Source: Azospirillum isscasi (lineage in GTDB: Bacteria; Pseudomonadota; Alphaproteobacteria; Azospirillales; Azospirillaceae). Taken from it: a stretch of DNA of 64,000 nt. This document shows, one piece after another, positions 25,575-34,558 of the stretch (positions within the stretch are counted from its first letter, which is position 1; each line of letters starts with the position of its first letter). The stretch is taken from assembly GCF_030849505.1 (NCBI RefSeq), contig NZ_JAUJFI010000002.1, forward strand, positions 1 through 64,000, given 5' to 3'. The translations under genes were made by a program, and so were the position numbers. The notes below the pieces were generated by a model. It had not been told where the DNA came from, made no database searches, and saw nothing but the letters and a program-made list of their open reading frames with translations.

Positions 25575-26033
25575 TTACAGGTTGCGCTGCGTAACCACTT
25601 GAACGAGAACATTTTGCACCACGCCCTCACCTACGACTTTCGCGGCGGCGGCGGTCAGTTTTTCTTTTACGGCAATGATGTTGACCAGATTACCACTCAT
25701 GATCGACCGGTCGTCGACGGCCCCGTACAGCGTGGTCAGCAACTTGTCGAAGACCAGGGGCTGGCGGGACTGCACCAGCGGCACCTTGTCGAGAACCACC
25801 TCCAGCGTGACGACGACGGTCACGAACTGCTCCACCTTCTGCGCGCCGATGGCGGGGACGACCAGCGGGGCCATGCGGACGAAGCCGGTGGGCGGCTTGG
25901 GCGGGGGCTCCTCCTTCTTCGGGGCCGATTCCTCGTGCTCGACGAAATACTTGTTGTAGATCATCCAGCCGCCGAAGCCTGCGCCACCGATCAGCAGCAG
26001 GCCCAGAACCAGCAATATGACGGCCTTGACCAC
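25575..26033 (-). CDS. FliL-like single-pass membrane protein (paralogue of 36174-36596)
   Basis: This 152-residue protein has an N-terminal membrane helix (residues 5-25), then a proline/lysine-rich linker (KKEEPPPKPPTG), then a domain with PLVVPAIGAQKVEQFVTVVV and an ending QNVLVQVVTQRN. This layout is like FliL, the flagellar stator-associated protein. No flagellar gene is near. The start is GTG: the one at 26033 has AAAGG six bases upstream, while the one at 26039 is too close. It shares its domain with a secreted protein at 36174-36596, which lacks the membrane anchor after cleavage. The role is unknown. Confidence 0.65.
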   Translation of the reverse strand: MVKAVILLVLGLLLIGGAGFGGWMIYNKYFVEHEESAPKKEEPPPKPPTGFVRMAPLVVPAIGAQKVEQFVTVVVTLEVVLDKVPLVQSRQPLVFDKLLTTLYGAVDDRSIMSGNLVNIIAVKEKLTAAAAKVVGEGVVQNVLVQVVTQRNL

Positions 26034-26122
26034 GCCCACCCTTTCCCGGAAACGGAACGGATCGAGCCTAACGCCGGCCTGCTTTCGATTGCGTTAAGCG
26101 GAGTCGGGGAGCGGAGACGCCC

Positions 26123-27127
26123 TTAGAAATGGTCCCAGCCGCGAGTCGGCAGGTCCAGCGCCCGCCCTTGCGGGTCGGTTGCCGTGACGTTGCCCGCGGG
26201 ACCGTCCACCAGACGCCCGATGGCGGTCACCGGCACGCCCGTTTCCGCCGACAAGCCGGCGAGCGCCGGGGCGGCGTCCTCCGGAGCCGTGAACAGCAGC
26301 TCGTAATCGTCGCCGCCGGTCAGGGCCAGGGCGAAGCGGGCCGGATCGGTCCCGATCACCGCCCGCGCGGCGCACGACAATGGCACGCGGCCCGACTCCA
26401 CAGCCGCGGCGCAGCCCGATTCCTCGCAGAGATGGCCGAGATCGGCGATCAGACCGTCCGACACGTCCAGGCACGCGGTCGCCAGCCCGACCAGACGCGG
26501 CCCCAACGTGGTCCGCGGATCGGGCCGCCGCAGGCGCCGCAGCAACGCGGCGCGCGCCGAGTCGTCGGCCACTTCCAACTTTCCGAAGGCGATCTGAAGG
26601 CCGAGCGCCGCGTCGCCGACGGTGCCGGTGACGAAGACCCGGTCCCCGGGCCGCCCGCCCCAGCGCGGCACCGCGCCGCCCTTCGGCACCAAACCGAAGG
26701 CAGTCACCGACAGGGTGATCGGGCCAGCGGTGGAGACCGAGTCGCCCCCCGCCAGGGCGATCCCGAACCGAGCCTGGTCCTCTCCCAGACCGGCGGCGAA
26801 GCCGGCGAGCCAGTCCTCCCCCACCGATTTCGGCAGGGCGGTGACCAGCGTGTAGGCATAGGGAGCCGCTCCCATGGCGGCGAGGTCCGACAGGTTGGTG
26901 CGCAGCAGCTTCGCGGCGATGTCGCCGGGCGAGTCGTCGGGGAAGAAATGGACGCCGGCGACCATGGCGTCCGTGGTGACGACCAGTTCCCGGTCCGGCG
27001 GGACGCCGAACACGGCGGCGTCGTCGGCCAGCCCGCGGGCGCCCGGAAAGCCGGACGCCAGCGGTTTGAAGTAGCGGTCGATCCGCCCGAACTCGCCGAG
27101 CGCCTTACCGGTCTTTGGATGGGTCAC
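26123..27127 (-). CDS. thiL: Thiamine-monophosphate kinase
   Basis: ThiL phosphorylates thiamine phosphate to the active cofactor thiamine diphosphate. The protein has 334 residues. Family landmarks are LGEFGRIDRYF near the start, DDAAVFG, TTDAMVAGVHF, ALAGGDSV and the C-terminal GGDDYELLFTAP. The start is taken as the GTG (VTHPKTGK) at 27127, because longer frames run deep into nusB; even so it overlaps nusB by 23 bases. It ends the ribD-to-thiL gene run. Confidence 0.92.
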   Translation of the reverse strand: MTHPKTGKALGEFGRIDRYFKPLASGFPGARGLADDAAVFGVPPDRELVVTTDAMVAGVHFFPDDSPGDIAAKLLRTNLSDLAAMGAAPYAYTLVTALPKSVGEDWLAGFAAGLGEDQARFGIALAGGDSVSTAGPITLSVTAFGLVPKGGAVPRWGGRPGDRVFVTGTVGDAALGLQIAFGKLEVADDSARAALLRRLRRPDPRTTLGPRLVGLATACLDVSDGLIADLGHLCEESGCAAAVESGRVPLSCAARAVIGTDPARFALALTGGDDYELLFTAPEDAAPALAGLSAETGVPVTAIGRLVDGPAGNVTATDPQGRALDLPTRGWDHF

Positions 27128-27686
27128 GGCTGGAGTCCGGCTGGGCCAGTTCATCCGGCCGCAGCGCGCGGGCGACATGGTCGAGCACGCCGTTCACCAT
27201 CCCCGGCTCCCGCGCCGCGAAGAAGGCATGGGCCACATCCACATACTCGCTGATGAGGATGCGCGGGTGCGTGTCGTTGTGCACGAACAGCTCGTAGGCG
27301 CCGGCCCGCAGGATGGCGCGCATCAGCAATTCCAGCCGGTCCAGCGCGTAGCGCGGCTCCAGCGCGGCAGCCAGCATGCCGTCCACGTCCGCCCGGCGGT
27401 GCGCGGCGCCGCGCACGATGTCGGCGAAGAGCTGCGGGTCGGCGGCGACGAACTTCGCCCCGTCGATCTCCTCGCCGAACCGGTGGTTGATGAACTCCCC
27501 GATCACGGATTCCACGGCGATGCCGGTCGGTTCGATCTGGTTCAGGTCGATCTGGTACAGGGCCTGAACGGCGGCAAGGCGCGCGGCCTTGCGCCGGGCC
27601 TTGGCCGATCCGCCACCCGTCCGGTTCCGGGAGCCGCGCTTCTGTTTCGCGCGGCCAGCCGCGTCGTCGTTGCTCATGATGCTCAT
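27105..27686 (-). CDS. nusB: Transcription antitermination factor NusB
   Basis: NusB binds boxA RNA with S10 and prevents early termination in rRNA operons. This 193-residue form has a basic, disordered N-terminal extension (about residues 1-28), common in alphaproteobacteria, before the helical domain ARLAAVQALYQIDLN. Later landmarks are ELLMRAILRAGAYEL and ILISEYVDVAHAFF. The ATG at 27677 is an alternative start. It follows ribH closely, the usual order ribH-nusB. Confidence 0.94.
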   Translation of the reverse strand: MSIMSNDDAAGRAKQKRGSRNRTGGGSAKARRKAARLAAVQALYQIDLNQIEPTGIAVESVIGEFINHRFGEEIDGAKFVAADPQLFADIVRGAAHRRADVDGMLAAALEPRYALDRLELLMRAILRAGAYELFVHNDTHPRILISEYVDVAHAFFAAREPGMVNGVLDHVARALRPDELAQPDSSRDPSKDR

Positions 27687-27708
27687 ACTGTCAGGAATTG
27701 CCGCGGGG

Positions 27709-28173
27709 TTACCGCGGATAGAGGCGGAATTGGCGCTTGAGTTCGATCATGTCAAGGCAGGCCCGCGCCGCGAAGCCGCCCTTGTTCTTGGCCGCGACGG
27801 AGGCCCGCGCCCAAGCCTGATCGCGGTTCTCCACCGTCAGGACACCGTTGCCGATGGCCAGCGCGTAGCGCAGCGCGAGGTCCTGCAGACCGCGGGCGCT
27901 CTCGTTGCAGACGATGTCGTAATGGGTGGTCTCGCCGCGGATCACGCAGCCCAGCCCGACATAGCCGTCGAAGCGCTTGCGCGCCGTGAAGAAATCCATG
28001 GAACGCAGGGCGTACAGGATCGCCGCCGGAATCTCCAGGCACCCCGGCACCGAGACGCGCTGGTAGGTGGCGCCGTCCTTCTCGATTTCGGCGATGGCGC
28101 CTTTCACCAGCTCGTCGGCGATGTCCTCGTAGAAGCGGGCTTCCACGATCATCAGATGGGGCTTTTCGGTCAT
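27709..28173 (-). CDS. ribH: 6,7-dimethyl-8-ribityllumazine synthase
   Basis: RibH condenses the ribityl pyrimidine with 3,4-dihydroxy-2-butanone phosphate, the penultimate step to riboflavin. The protein has 154 residues. The motifs VSVPGCLEIPAAI, GYVGLGCVIRGETTHYD (substrate binding and catalytic His) and ALAIGNGVLTVEN are clear. It lies between ribBX and nusB. Confidence 0.95.
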   Translation of the reverse strand: MTEKPHLMIVEARFYEDIADELVKGAIAEIEKDGATYQRVSVPGCLEIPAAILYALRSMDFFTARKRFDGYVGLGCVIRGETTHYDIVCNESARGLQDLALRYALAIGNGVLTVENRDQAWARASVAAKNKGGFAARACLDMIELKRQFRLYPR

Positions 28174-28194
28174 CTCGGGTCGCTCGGCTGGCGG

Positions 28195-29319
28195 TTACTG
28201 GTCTTGCAGGGGAATCGGGCGGTGGCCGAGTACGGTCAGGCCGTACCCCTCCAGCCCGATGATGGACTTCTTGCGGTTCGACAGCAGAACCATGTCGCGC
28301 ACGCCCAGGTCCAGCAGGATCTGCGCACCCACGCCATAATCCCGCAGCGCGGGAGACGGGTTGTCGTGGCCTTCCAGCCGCGCCTTCACCGATTCCGTCA
28401 GGCTGTTCGCCATCGGCTCGCGCAGCAGGACGATGACGCCGCGGCCCTCGCGCGCGATCATCTCCATGGAGGCCTGAAGCTCGCCGTCGCGCGCCGCGCT
28501 CCGGTCGCCCAGCACGTCGTCCAGCACCGACAGGGCGTGCATGCGCACCAGCACCGGCTCGTCGCCGGAGATGTCGCCGCGCACCAGCGCGATGTGCTCC
28601 GCGTAGGCCACCTTGTTGACGTAGACGTACATCTGGAAACGCCCGCCGAAGCGGCTGTCCAGCGTCGCCGCCAGCTTCTGTTCGACGATCGTCTCGGTGC
28701 GGCGGCGGTAGGCGATCAGGTCGGCGATGGTGCCCACCTTCAGCCCGTGGAACTGCGCGAACTTCACCAGATCCGGCAGGCGGGCCATGGTGCCGTCGTC
28801 GTTCATGATCTCGCAGATCACGCCCGCCGGGGTCATGCCGGCCATGCGGGCGATGTCCACCGAGGCTTCCGTGTGGCCGGCGCGGACCAGCACGCCGCCG
28901 TCACGGGCGAGCAGCGGGAAGACGTGGCCCGGAGTCACGATGGCGTCCGGCCCGGCCTTCGGGTCGATGGCGACCTGGATGGTGCGGGCGCGGTCGGCGG
29001 CGGAGATGCCGGTCGTCACGCCCTCGCGCGCCTCGATGGAGACGGTGAAGGCGGTCTGGTGGCGGGTGCCGTTCTGCTGCGCCATCAGCGGCAGCCGCAG
29101 CCGCTCGATGTGGTTCTGGTCCATGGCGAGGCAGATCAGGCCGCGCCCGTACTTCGCCATGAAATTCACGGCCTCGGGCGTCGCGCACTGGGCCGGGATG
29201 ACCAGATCGCCTTCGTTCTCGCGGTCCTCGTCGTCGACGAGGATGAACATCCTGCCCTGGCGCGCCTCTTCGAGGATCTCCTCGGGGCGCGACAGATAAT
29301 CGTGAAACTCGGACGTCAT
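28195..29319 (-). CDS. ribBX: 3,4-dihydroxy-2-butanone 4-phosphate synthase with degenerate GTP cyclohydrolase II domain
   Basis: This 374-residue protein has an intact N-terminal RibB domain, with FILVDDEDRENEGDLVIPA (acidic metal site), RAGHTEASVDIARMAG and GVICEIMNDDG. It makes the four-carbon precursor of riboflavin. The C-terminal half resembles GTP cyclohydrolase II, but the zinc site is lost: where active enzymes have cysteines after the ExxTGD segment, this protein reads ALSVLDDVLGDRSAARDG. This matches the ribBX variant described in proteobacteria, so a separate ribA should exist elsewhere. It overlaps ribE by four bases. Confidence 0.9.
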   Translation of the reverse strand: MTSEFHDYLSRPEEILEEARQGRMFILVDDEDRENEGDLVIPAQCATPEAVNFMAKYGRGLICLAMDQNHIERLRLPLMAQQNGTRHQTAFTVSIEAREGVTTGISAADRARTIQVAIDPKAGPDAIVTPGHVFPLLARDGGVLVRAGHTEASVDIARMAGMTPAGVICEIMNDDGTMARLPDLVKFAQFHGLKVGTIADLIAYRRRTETIVEQKLAATLDSRFGGRFQMYVYVNKVAYAEHIALVRGDISGDEPVLVRMHALSVLDDVLGDRSAARDGELQASMEMIAREGRGVIVLLREPMANSLTESVKARLEGHDNPSPALRDYGVGAQILLDLGVRDMVLLSNRKKSIIGLEGYGLTVLGHRPIPLQDQ

Positions 29320-29918
29320 TCCTGCCCTGCCAGCCGCGCCACGTACCGCGCGAGCATATCGATTTCCAGGTTGACCCGGTCCCCGGCCTTCAGCGTGCCG
29401 AAGGTGGTGGCGTCCTGGGTGTGCGGGATGATGTTCACGCCGAAGCGCGCGCCATCGACCTCGTTCACCGTCAGCGACACGCCGTCCAGCGCCACCGAGC
29501 CCTTCGAGGCGACGTACTTCGCCAGGGTGGCCGGAGCCTCGAAGGTGAAGCGCTTCGACTCGCCGTCGGGACGGACGTCCACGACGGAGGCGACGCCGTC
29601 GACATGGCCGGACACGATGTGCCCGCCCAGCTCGTCGCCGACCTTCAGCGCGCGCTCCAGGTTGACGCGCGTGCCTTCCGCCCAGCCGCCCAGGGTCGTC
29701 TTCGACAGGGTCTCGGCGGAGGCCTGGACGGCGAACCAGCCCAGCCCGTTATCGAGAACACCCTTCTCGACGACCGTCAGGCAGACGCCGTTGTTGGCAA
29801 TGGACGCGCCGATGGGAACCGTCTCCGTATCGAAGGCGGTCTCGACGGTGAACCGGGTGTCGCCCTGCCGTTCCACGGCCCGAACGCGCCCAACATCGGT
29901 GATGATTCCGGTGAACAT
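29316..29918 (-). CDS. ribE: Riboflavin synthase alpha chain
   Basis: This enzyme dismutates two lumazine molecules to riboflavin. Its 200 residues hold two similar beta-barrel halves. MFTGIITDVGRVRAV begins the first; SIANNGVCLTVVE and its counterpart VALDGVSLTVNEV are the repeated motifs; GGHIVSGHVDGVASV lies between them. Its stop overlaps the ribBX start (ATGA). It follows ribD by 113 bases. Confidence 0.96.
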   Translation of the reverse strand: MFTGIITDVGRVRAVERQGDTRFTVETAFDTETVPIGASIANNGVCLTVVEKGVLDNGLGWFAVQASAETLSKTTLGGWAEGTRVNLERALKVGDELGGHIVSGHVDGVASVVDVRPDGESKRFTFEAPATLAKYVASKGSVALDGVSLTVNEVDGARFGVNIIPHTQDATTFGTLKAGDRVNLEIDMLARYVARLAGQE

Positions 29919-30031
29919 GGGCCGGCAATTTAGCAGGTTTTCAATCGTGTGAAAGATTCATCCGCACGGCGCGGCACGCAACGGACTGTTGCGCCCGGCA
30001 CGGTGCCGGAGATGGCGGGCCTCCTGCCCGC

Positions 30032-31150
30032 TCAACCGCGGCGGACGTAGCTTTCCGCCAGATCGTCGCCGGCCAAGCGCAATTCGGTCCGGCGGAACAG
30101 CGCCATGCGCTCCAGCCCGTCCACGCCGAAGGCATGGACCGCCGGCAGCCCGTCGCCGCCCATGACGGAGGCGGCGCGAAACCACTCCAGCCGGTCCACC
30201 AGATCCGCCCGCAGCAGCGAGGCCGCCAGCGTGGCCCCGCCCTCCACCAGCACGCGGGTCAGCCCGCGGCGGGTCAGCGCAACGCTCGCCTCGGCCAGAT
30301 CCGGCAGCCCGGCGGAGTCGGCACGAACGCGGATCACATCAATTCCGCAGTCCTGGAAGACGGCCAAACGGCCGGGGTCGGCGTCCTCGCGGGCGATGAC
30401 CCAGGTCGGTACGCTCCGCGCGCTCGCGGCCAGCTTCCCGGTCAACGGCAGGCGCAGACGGCTGTCCACCACGATGCGCACGGGCGAGCGGTGGCCCAGC
30501 CCCGGCAGGCGGCAGGTGAGTTCCGGATCGTCGGCCAGCGCGGTGCGGATGCCGATCATGATCGCGTCGTGGGTGGCGCGCAGCCGGTGACCCCAGGCCC
30601 GCGCGGTCGGCCCGGTGATCCATTGCGACTGGCCGGTGTGGGTGGCGATGCGCCCGTCCAGCGTCGTGGCGGCTTTCAGTGTATAGAGTGGACGTTCGTC
30701 CTGGATGCGCCGGAAGAAGCCCTCGTTGAGCGTCCAGGCGTCATCCTCGCAGACGCCCGTCTCCACCGCGATCCCGGCGGCGCGCAGGCGCTCAAGCCCG
30801 CCGCCGGCCACCCGCGGGTCGGGATCGCCGCAGGCGACCACCACACGCGCCACCCCGGCCTCGACCAGAGCCAGCGCGCAGGGCGGCGTCTTCCCGTAGT
30901 GATTGCAGGGCTCCAGAGTCACATAGGCGGTCGCCCCGCGCGCCGCGCCGCCGGCGCGGGCCAGGGCCTCCGTCTCGGCGTGGGGACGCCCGCCCGGCTG
31001 GGTCCAGCCCCGCCCGACCACGGCCCCGTCACGCACGATGACGCAGCCCACCGCCGGGTTCGGCCAAGTGTTGCCGAGCCCCCGCGCGGCCAGAGCCAGC
31101 GCGGCGCGCATGTGGCGAAGATCGTCGGGATGAAAGGCTTGGTTCGCCAT
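30032..31150 (-). CDS. ribD: Bifunctional riboflavin deaminase/reductase
   Basis: RibD deaminates and reduces the pyrimidine intermediates of riboflavin synthesis. The 372-residue protein has a cytidine-deaminase-like half, with zinc ligands in HAETEAL (near residue 58) and LEPCNHYGKTPPC. The reductase half follows, with RPLYTLKAATTLDGRIATHTG and VLVEGGATLAASLL. It follows nrdR by 18 bases. No FMN riboswitch was recognised before it; nrdR directly precedes it. Confidence 0.95.
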   Translation of the reverse strand: MANQAFHPDDLRHMRAALALAARGLGNTWPNPAVGCVIVRDGAVVGRGWTQPGGRPHAETEALARAGGAARGATAYVTLEPCNHYGKTPPCALALVEAGVARVVVACGDPDPRVAGGGLERLRAAGIAVETGVCEDDAWTLNEGFFRRIQDERPLYTLKAATTLDGRIATHTGQSQWITGPTARAWGHRLRATHDAIMIGIRTALADDPELTCRLPGLGHRSPVRIVVDSRLRLPLTGKLAASARSVPTWVIAREDADPGRLAVFQDCGIDVIRVRADSAGLPDLAEASVALTRRGLTRVLVEGGATLAASLLRADLVDRLEWFRAASVMGGDGLPAVHAFGVDGLERMALFRRTELRLAGDDLAESYVRRG

Positions 31151-31168
31151 GGGCGCCGCCCGCCTTCC

Positions 31169-31633
31169 TCACCCGTTCTGGGGTTCGGGGGCGAGCTGCT
31201 CGACGAACTCGTTGAAGTCCGACGCCTCGCGGAAATCCTTGTAGACCGAGGCGTAGCGGATGTAGGCGACCTGATCGAGCGTCTGGAGCGCCACCATGAT
31301 CATCTCGCCGATCTGCTTCGACGGGATCTCGCTCTCGCCGGAAGACTCCAGCTGGCGCACCAGGCTGTTCACCACCCGGTCGATGCGGTCGGCGTCGATC
31401 GGGCGCTTGCGCAGGGCGATGCGCATGGAGCGCAGGAGCTTTTCGCGGTCGAAAGGCTCCCGCTGGCCGCTGCTCTTCACCACCGTCAGCTCCCGGAGCT
31501 GGACGCGCTCGAAGGTGGTGAAGCGCGCGCTGCAACTGGGGCAGAACCGCCGCCTGCGGATCGCCGAGTTGTCCTCGGTCGGTCGCGAGTCCTTGACCTG
31601 GGTGTCCTCGTGTCCGCAGAACGGGCAGCGCAT
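31169..31633 (-). CDS. nrdR: Transcriptional repressor NrdR
   Basis: NrdR represses ribonucleotide reductase genes in response to ATP/dATP. The protein has 154 residues. It starts with a zinc ribbon ([11 protein letters not shown], then [15 protein letters not shown]) and continues with an ATP-cone domain ([19 protein letters not shown]). It lies between glyA and ribD, the usual alphaproteobacterial order. Confidence 0.96.
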   Translation of the reverse strand: MRCPFCGHEDTQVKDSRPTEDNSAIRRRRFCPSCSARFTTFERVQLRELTVVKSSGQREPFDREKLLRSMRIALRKRPIDADRIDRVVNSLVRQLESSGESEIPSKQIGEMIMVALQTLDQVAYIRYASVYKDFREASDFNEFVEQLAPEPQNG

Positions 31634-31665
31634 GTCCGGCCTATCCCCCTAGTCGGTCTTGATGA

Positions 31666-32976
31666 TTACAGCGTCGGGTAGATGGGGAAGCGGCGGCACA
31701 GATCGCGCACCTCCTCCCGCACCTTCGCCTCGACCGCCGCGTTGTCGCCGGAGTTGCTGGCGGCCAGCCCGTCCAGCGTCTCGACGATCAGGCGGCCGAC
31801 CTGCTCGAACTCGGCGACGCCGAAACCGCGGGTCGTCGCCGCCGGGCTGCCCAGGCGGACGCCGGAGGTGACCATCGGCTTCTGCGGGTCGAAGGGGACG
31901 CCGTTCTTGTTGCAGGTCATGCCGGCGTGCTCCAGGCTCGCCTCGGCGGCCTTGCCGGTCAGGTTCTTCGGGCGCAGATCGACCAGGACGATGTGGCTGT
32001 CGGTGCCGCCGGACACGATGTCCAGACCGCCTTCGATCAGCACCTTCGACAGGGCGCGGGCGTTGTCCAGCACGCTCTTGGCGTAGGTCTTGAACTCCGG
32101 ACGCAGCGCCTCGGCGAAGGCCACCGCCTTGGCGGCGATGACGTGCATCAGCGGGCCGCCCTGCAGGCCGGGGAAGACCGCCGAGTTGATCTTCTTGGCG
32201 ATCTCCTCGCTGTTGGTCAGCACCATGCCGCCGCGCGGGCCGCGCAGCGTCTTGTGGGTGGTGGTGGTGACCACGTCGGCGTAGGGGAACGGGTTCGGGT
32301 AGACGCCGCCGGCGATCAGGCCGGCGTAATGGGCGATGTCCACCATGAAGTACGCGCCGACCTCGTCCGCGATGGCGCGGAAGCGCTGGTAGTCGAGGAC
32401 GCGCGGATAGGCCGAGCCGCCGGCGATGATCAGCTTCGGCTTGTGCTCGCGGGCCAGACGCTCGACCTCGTCGAAGTCGATCAGATGGTCGTCGCGGCGC
32501 ACGCCGTACTGCACAGCCTTGAACCACTTGCCCGACAGGTTCGGGGCCGCGCCATGGGTCAGGTGGCCGCCCGCCGCCAGCGACATGCCGAGGATGGTGT
32601 CGCCCGGCTGGAGCAGGGCGAGGTTGACCGCCTGGTTGGCCTGCGAGCCGGAATTCGGCTGGACATTGGCGAAGTTGCAGCCGAACAGCTTGCAGGCGCG
32701 CTCGATCGCCAGCGTCTCGGCCACGTCCACATACTCGCAGCCGCCGTAGTAGCGCTTGCCCGGATAGCCCTCGGCGTACTTGTTGGTCATGACCGAGCCC
32801 TGGGCCTCCAGCACCGCCTGCGAGACGATGTTCTCGGACGCGATCAACTCGATCTGCTCCTGCTGGCGGACCAGCTCGTCGCGCACCGCGCGGGCCAGTT
32901 CGGGATCGGTCTCGGCGAGCGAGGCGGCGAAGAAACGGCCGATCTCGGCGCGGGGGTCGGCGTTGGTCACGGTCAT
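31666..32976 (-). CDS. glyA: Serine hydroxymethyltransferase
   Basis: GlyA converts serine and tetrahydrofolate to glycine and methylene-tetrahydrofolate, the main source of one-carbon units. The protein has 436 residues. The PLP lysine is in [16 protein letters not shown], and [13 protein letters not shown] and [15 protein letters not shown] near the N-terminus are diagnostic. It stands upstream of nrdR and after rpiB on the same strand. Confidence 0.97.
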   Translation of the reverse strand: MTVTNADPRAEIGRFFAASLAETDPELARAVRDELVRQQEQIELIASENIVSQAVLEAQGSVMTNKYAEGYPGKRYYGGCEYVDVAETLAIERACKLFGCNFANVQPNSGSQANQAVNLALLQPGDTILGMSLAAGGHLTHGAAPNLSGKWFKAVQYGVRRDDHLIDFDEVERLAREHKPKLIIAGGSAYPRVLDYQRFRAIADEVGAYFMVDIAHYAGLIAGGVYPNPFPYADVVTTTTHKTLRGPRGGMVLTNSEEIAKKINSAVFPGLQGGPLMHVIAAKAVAFAEALRPEFKTYAKSVLDNARALSKVLIEGGLDIVSGGTDSHIVLVDLRPKNLTGKAAEASLEHAGMTCNKNGVPFDPQKPMVTSGVRLGSPAATTRGFGVAEFEQVGRLIVETLDGLAASNSGDNAAVEAKVREEVRDLCRRFPIYPTL

Positions 32977-33030
32977 GGCGGGCAGGTCCTTGGGTTCAAT
33001 AAGCAGTCGCAGGCCGGGTGAAGGGCCGTC

Positions 33031-33462
33031 TCATCCCATCTTGGCGATTCGCCGGCTGTGCCGCTCACCGCCTTCGAAATCGGTCGTCAGGAAGGCGTCC
33101 ACGCAATCCTTCGCGATCTCCGCGCCGATGATGCGGGCGCCGAGCGCCACCACGTTCGCGTCGTTGTGCTGGCGCGCGAGGCGGGCGGTCGTCACGTCGT
33201 GCACCAGGGCCGCACGGATGCCCGGATGGCGGTTCGCCGCGATGCTGATACCGATGCCGCTGCCGCAGATCAAGACGCCGCGCTCCGCCCGCTTCCCGTT
33301 GACGGCGGCGGCCAGCGCCGCGGCGAAGTCCGGATAGTCCACCGAGTCCGGACCGTTGCAGCCGAGGTCCAGCACCTCGTAGCCGTTGCCGGCCAGCCAG
33401 GAGGCGATCTGGGCCTTCATCTCGTATCCCGCGTGATCGGACGCGATCGCGATGGTCGTCAT
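33031..33462 (-). CDS. rpiB: Ribose-5-phosphate isomerase B
   Basis: RpiB interconverts ribose-5-phosphate and ribulose-5-phosphate. The latter is the substrate of the ribBX product downstream. The protein has 143 residues. The motifs IASDHAGYEMK, GVLICGSGIGISIAAN and HNDANVVALGARIIG are diagnostic of RpiB/LacAB. It is the first gene of the leftward run that leads to glyA and the riboflavin genes, 54 bases before glyA. Confidence 0.94.
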   Translation of the reverse strand: MTTIAIASDHAGYEMKAQIASWLAGNGYEVLDLGCNGPDSVDYPDFAAALAAAVNGKRAERGVLICGSGIGISIAANRHPGIRAALVHDVTTARLARQHNDANVVALGARIIGAEIAKDCVDAFLTTDFEGGERHSRRIAKMG

Positions 33463-33993
33463 GAAAGAAAAACTCCGTGCACGAATACGAATGGCGCCGG
33501 CCCCGGAAGGGAGACACCCGGCGGGGACGGCGGCATGGCGCGCAAGCTACCAGATATCGCCCCGAACCGCCAGAAGGACACAACGCGCGGGGGCTTTGCG
33601 CCCGGCACAGGACCCCACAGGGGGCAACGGGGCACCGCGGCACGGGCGCCGGACCGGTCGGCCATGCGTGCCGAGAACAAATGTTTCTCTATTTCCCGCC
33701 ATCGTTGACGTTAAGGGCCAATAAGCAGGCCGACCGATTCGGTGTCGCATTACGAATCGGTCAGTTACGGTGTCCGATTCCCATGGTCTTGCCTAGCTTC
33801 CCCGCACTAGACGTTGCCTAAAGCCGGGGCAGTGCAGCCGCAGCCCGGCCATTTCCTGGATCATCTGATTTGCCGCGCCTTGTAACGTCATGCAGACCGT
33901 AAATAACTTAATTCGCTCCTCTCGAAATTATATTGACACCCAAATCACGCTGTGCAACTTGGTTGCTAGGGACAAAATGAAAAATCAGGACTA
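33463..33993. other. 531-base control region between rpiB and mucR
   Basis: The left part (to about 33700) is GC-rich and holds nothing recognised except the probable rpiB promoter. The right part is AT-rich. It contains a perfect 10-base inverted repeat (33732-33762) and a TTGACA box (33933-33938). MucR/Ros proteins bind AT-rich DNA and often repress their own genes, so the AT-rich stretch 33895-33965 may be an autoregulatory site. Confidence 0.5.
33732..33762. promoter_or_regulatory. Perfect 10-base inverted repeat upstream of mucR
   Basis: GACCGATTCG and CGAATCGGTC are separated by 11 bases. CGGTGTC, found in the spacer, recurs just to the right as CGGTGTCC. The centre-to-centre distance of 21 bases, two helix turns, suits a dimeric regulator. 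The protein that binds is unknown. Confidence 0.5.
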
Positions 33994-34443
33994 ATGGCAA
34001 TGAGTGACCAGCTTCGCGCCGATGTGCCCGATAACGAGCTTCTGCGGATGACCGCGGACATCGTCTCCGCATATGTCAGCAAGAACGTTCTGCCGGCGCA
34101 GCAGATTCCCGAGGTGATCAACACGGTCTACTCGTCGCTGACCGGGCTGAACACGCAGCCCCGCGAAATCCCTTCCGAGCCGCTGAAGCCCGCCGTGCCG
34201 ATCCGCAAGTCGGTGACGCCCGAATACATCGTGTGCCTGGAAGACGGCAAGAAGCTGAAGATGCTGAAGCGCCACCTGCGCTCCACCTACAACATGTCGC
34301 CGGACGAATACCGGGCGCGCTGGGGCCTGCCGCCCGACTATCCGATGGTCGCGCCGAACTACGCCGCCCAGCGGTCCGAATTCGCGAAGCGAATCGGCCT
34401 TGGCCGCAGCTCCGGTCGCCAGACCCGCCGCAAGGCCAGCTGA
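33994..34443 (+). CDS. mucR: MucR/Ros family transcriptional regulator
   Basis: This 149-residue zinc-finger-type regulator probably controls surface polysaccharide and motility genes, as in other alphaproteobacteria. The N-terminal oligomerisation region LRMTADIVSAYVSKNVLP is followed by the DNA-binding part PEYIVCLEDGKKLKMLKRHL, then MSPDEYRARWGLPPDYPMVAP. In Ros the zinc is bound by CxxD and HxxxxH. Here the second histidine position reads T (HLRST), so zinc binding may be altered or absent. The start is an ATG; a second Met two codons later is possible. Confidence 0.92.
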   Translation: MAMSDQLRADVPDNELLRMTADIVSAYVSKNVLPAQQIPEVINTVYSSLTGLNTQPREIPSEPLKPAVPIRKSVTPEYIVCLEDGKKLKMLKRHLRSTYNMSPDEYRARWGLPPDYPMVAPNYAAQRSEFAKRIGLGRSSGRQTRRKAS

Positions 34444-34468
34444 ACGCCAGCACTGTCCTGAACGAAAC

Positions 34469-34500
34469 AGGGCCGGCTCCCCGCGAGGGAGACCGGCCCT
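34469..34500. terminator. Terminator after mucR
   Basis: AGGGCCGG and CCGGCCCT form the stem base, with CTCCC and GGGAG pairing above it, followed by GATTTGTTTC. The reverse strand reads TGTTTCG after the stem, so it may also serve the convergent gene at 34559-34903. Confidence 0.85.
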
Positions 34501-34558
34501 GATTTGTTTCAGCCTCCAACTCGGCTGCCGCAGGTTCCGCCGCGGTCAGCCGCGGGCA

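Noticed and set aside
30032-31160. FMN riboswitch before the riboflavin genes
   Set aside because: The gap before ribD is only 18 bases after nrdR, and no conserved FMN-element sequence is seen there or before ribE.
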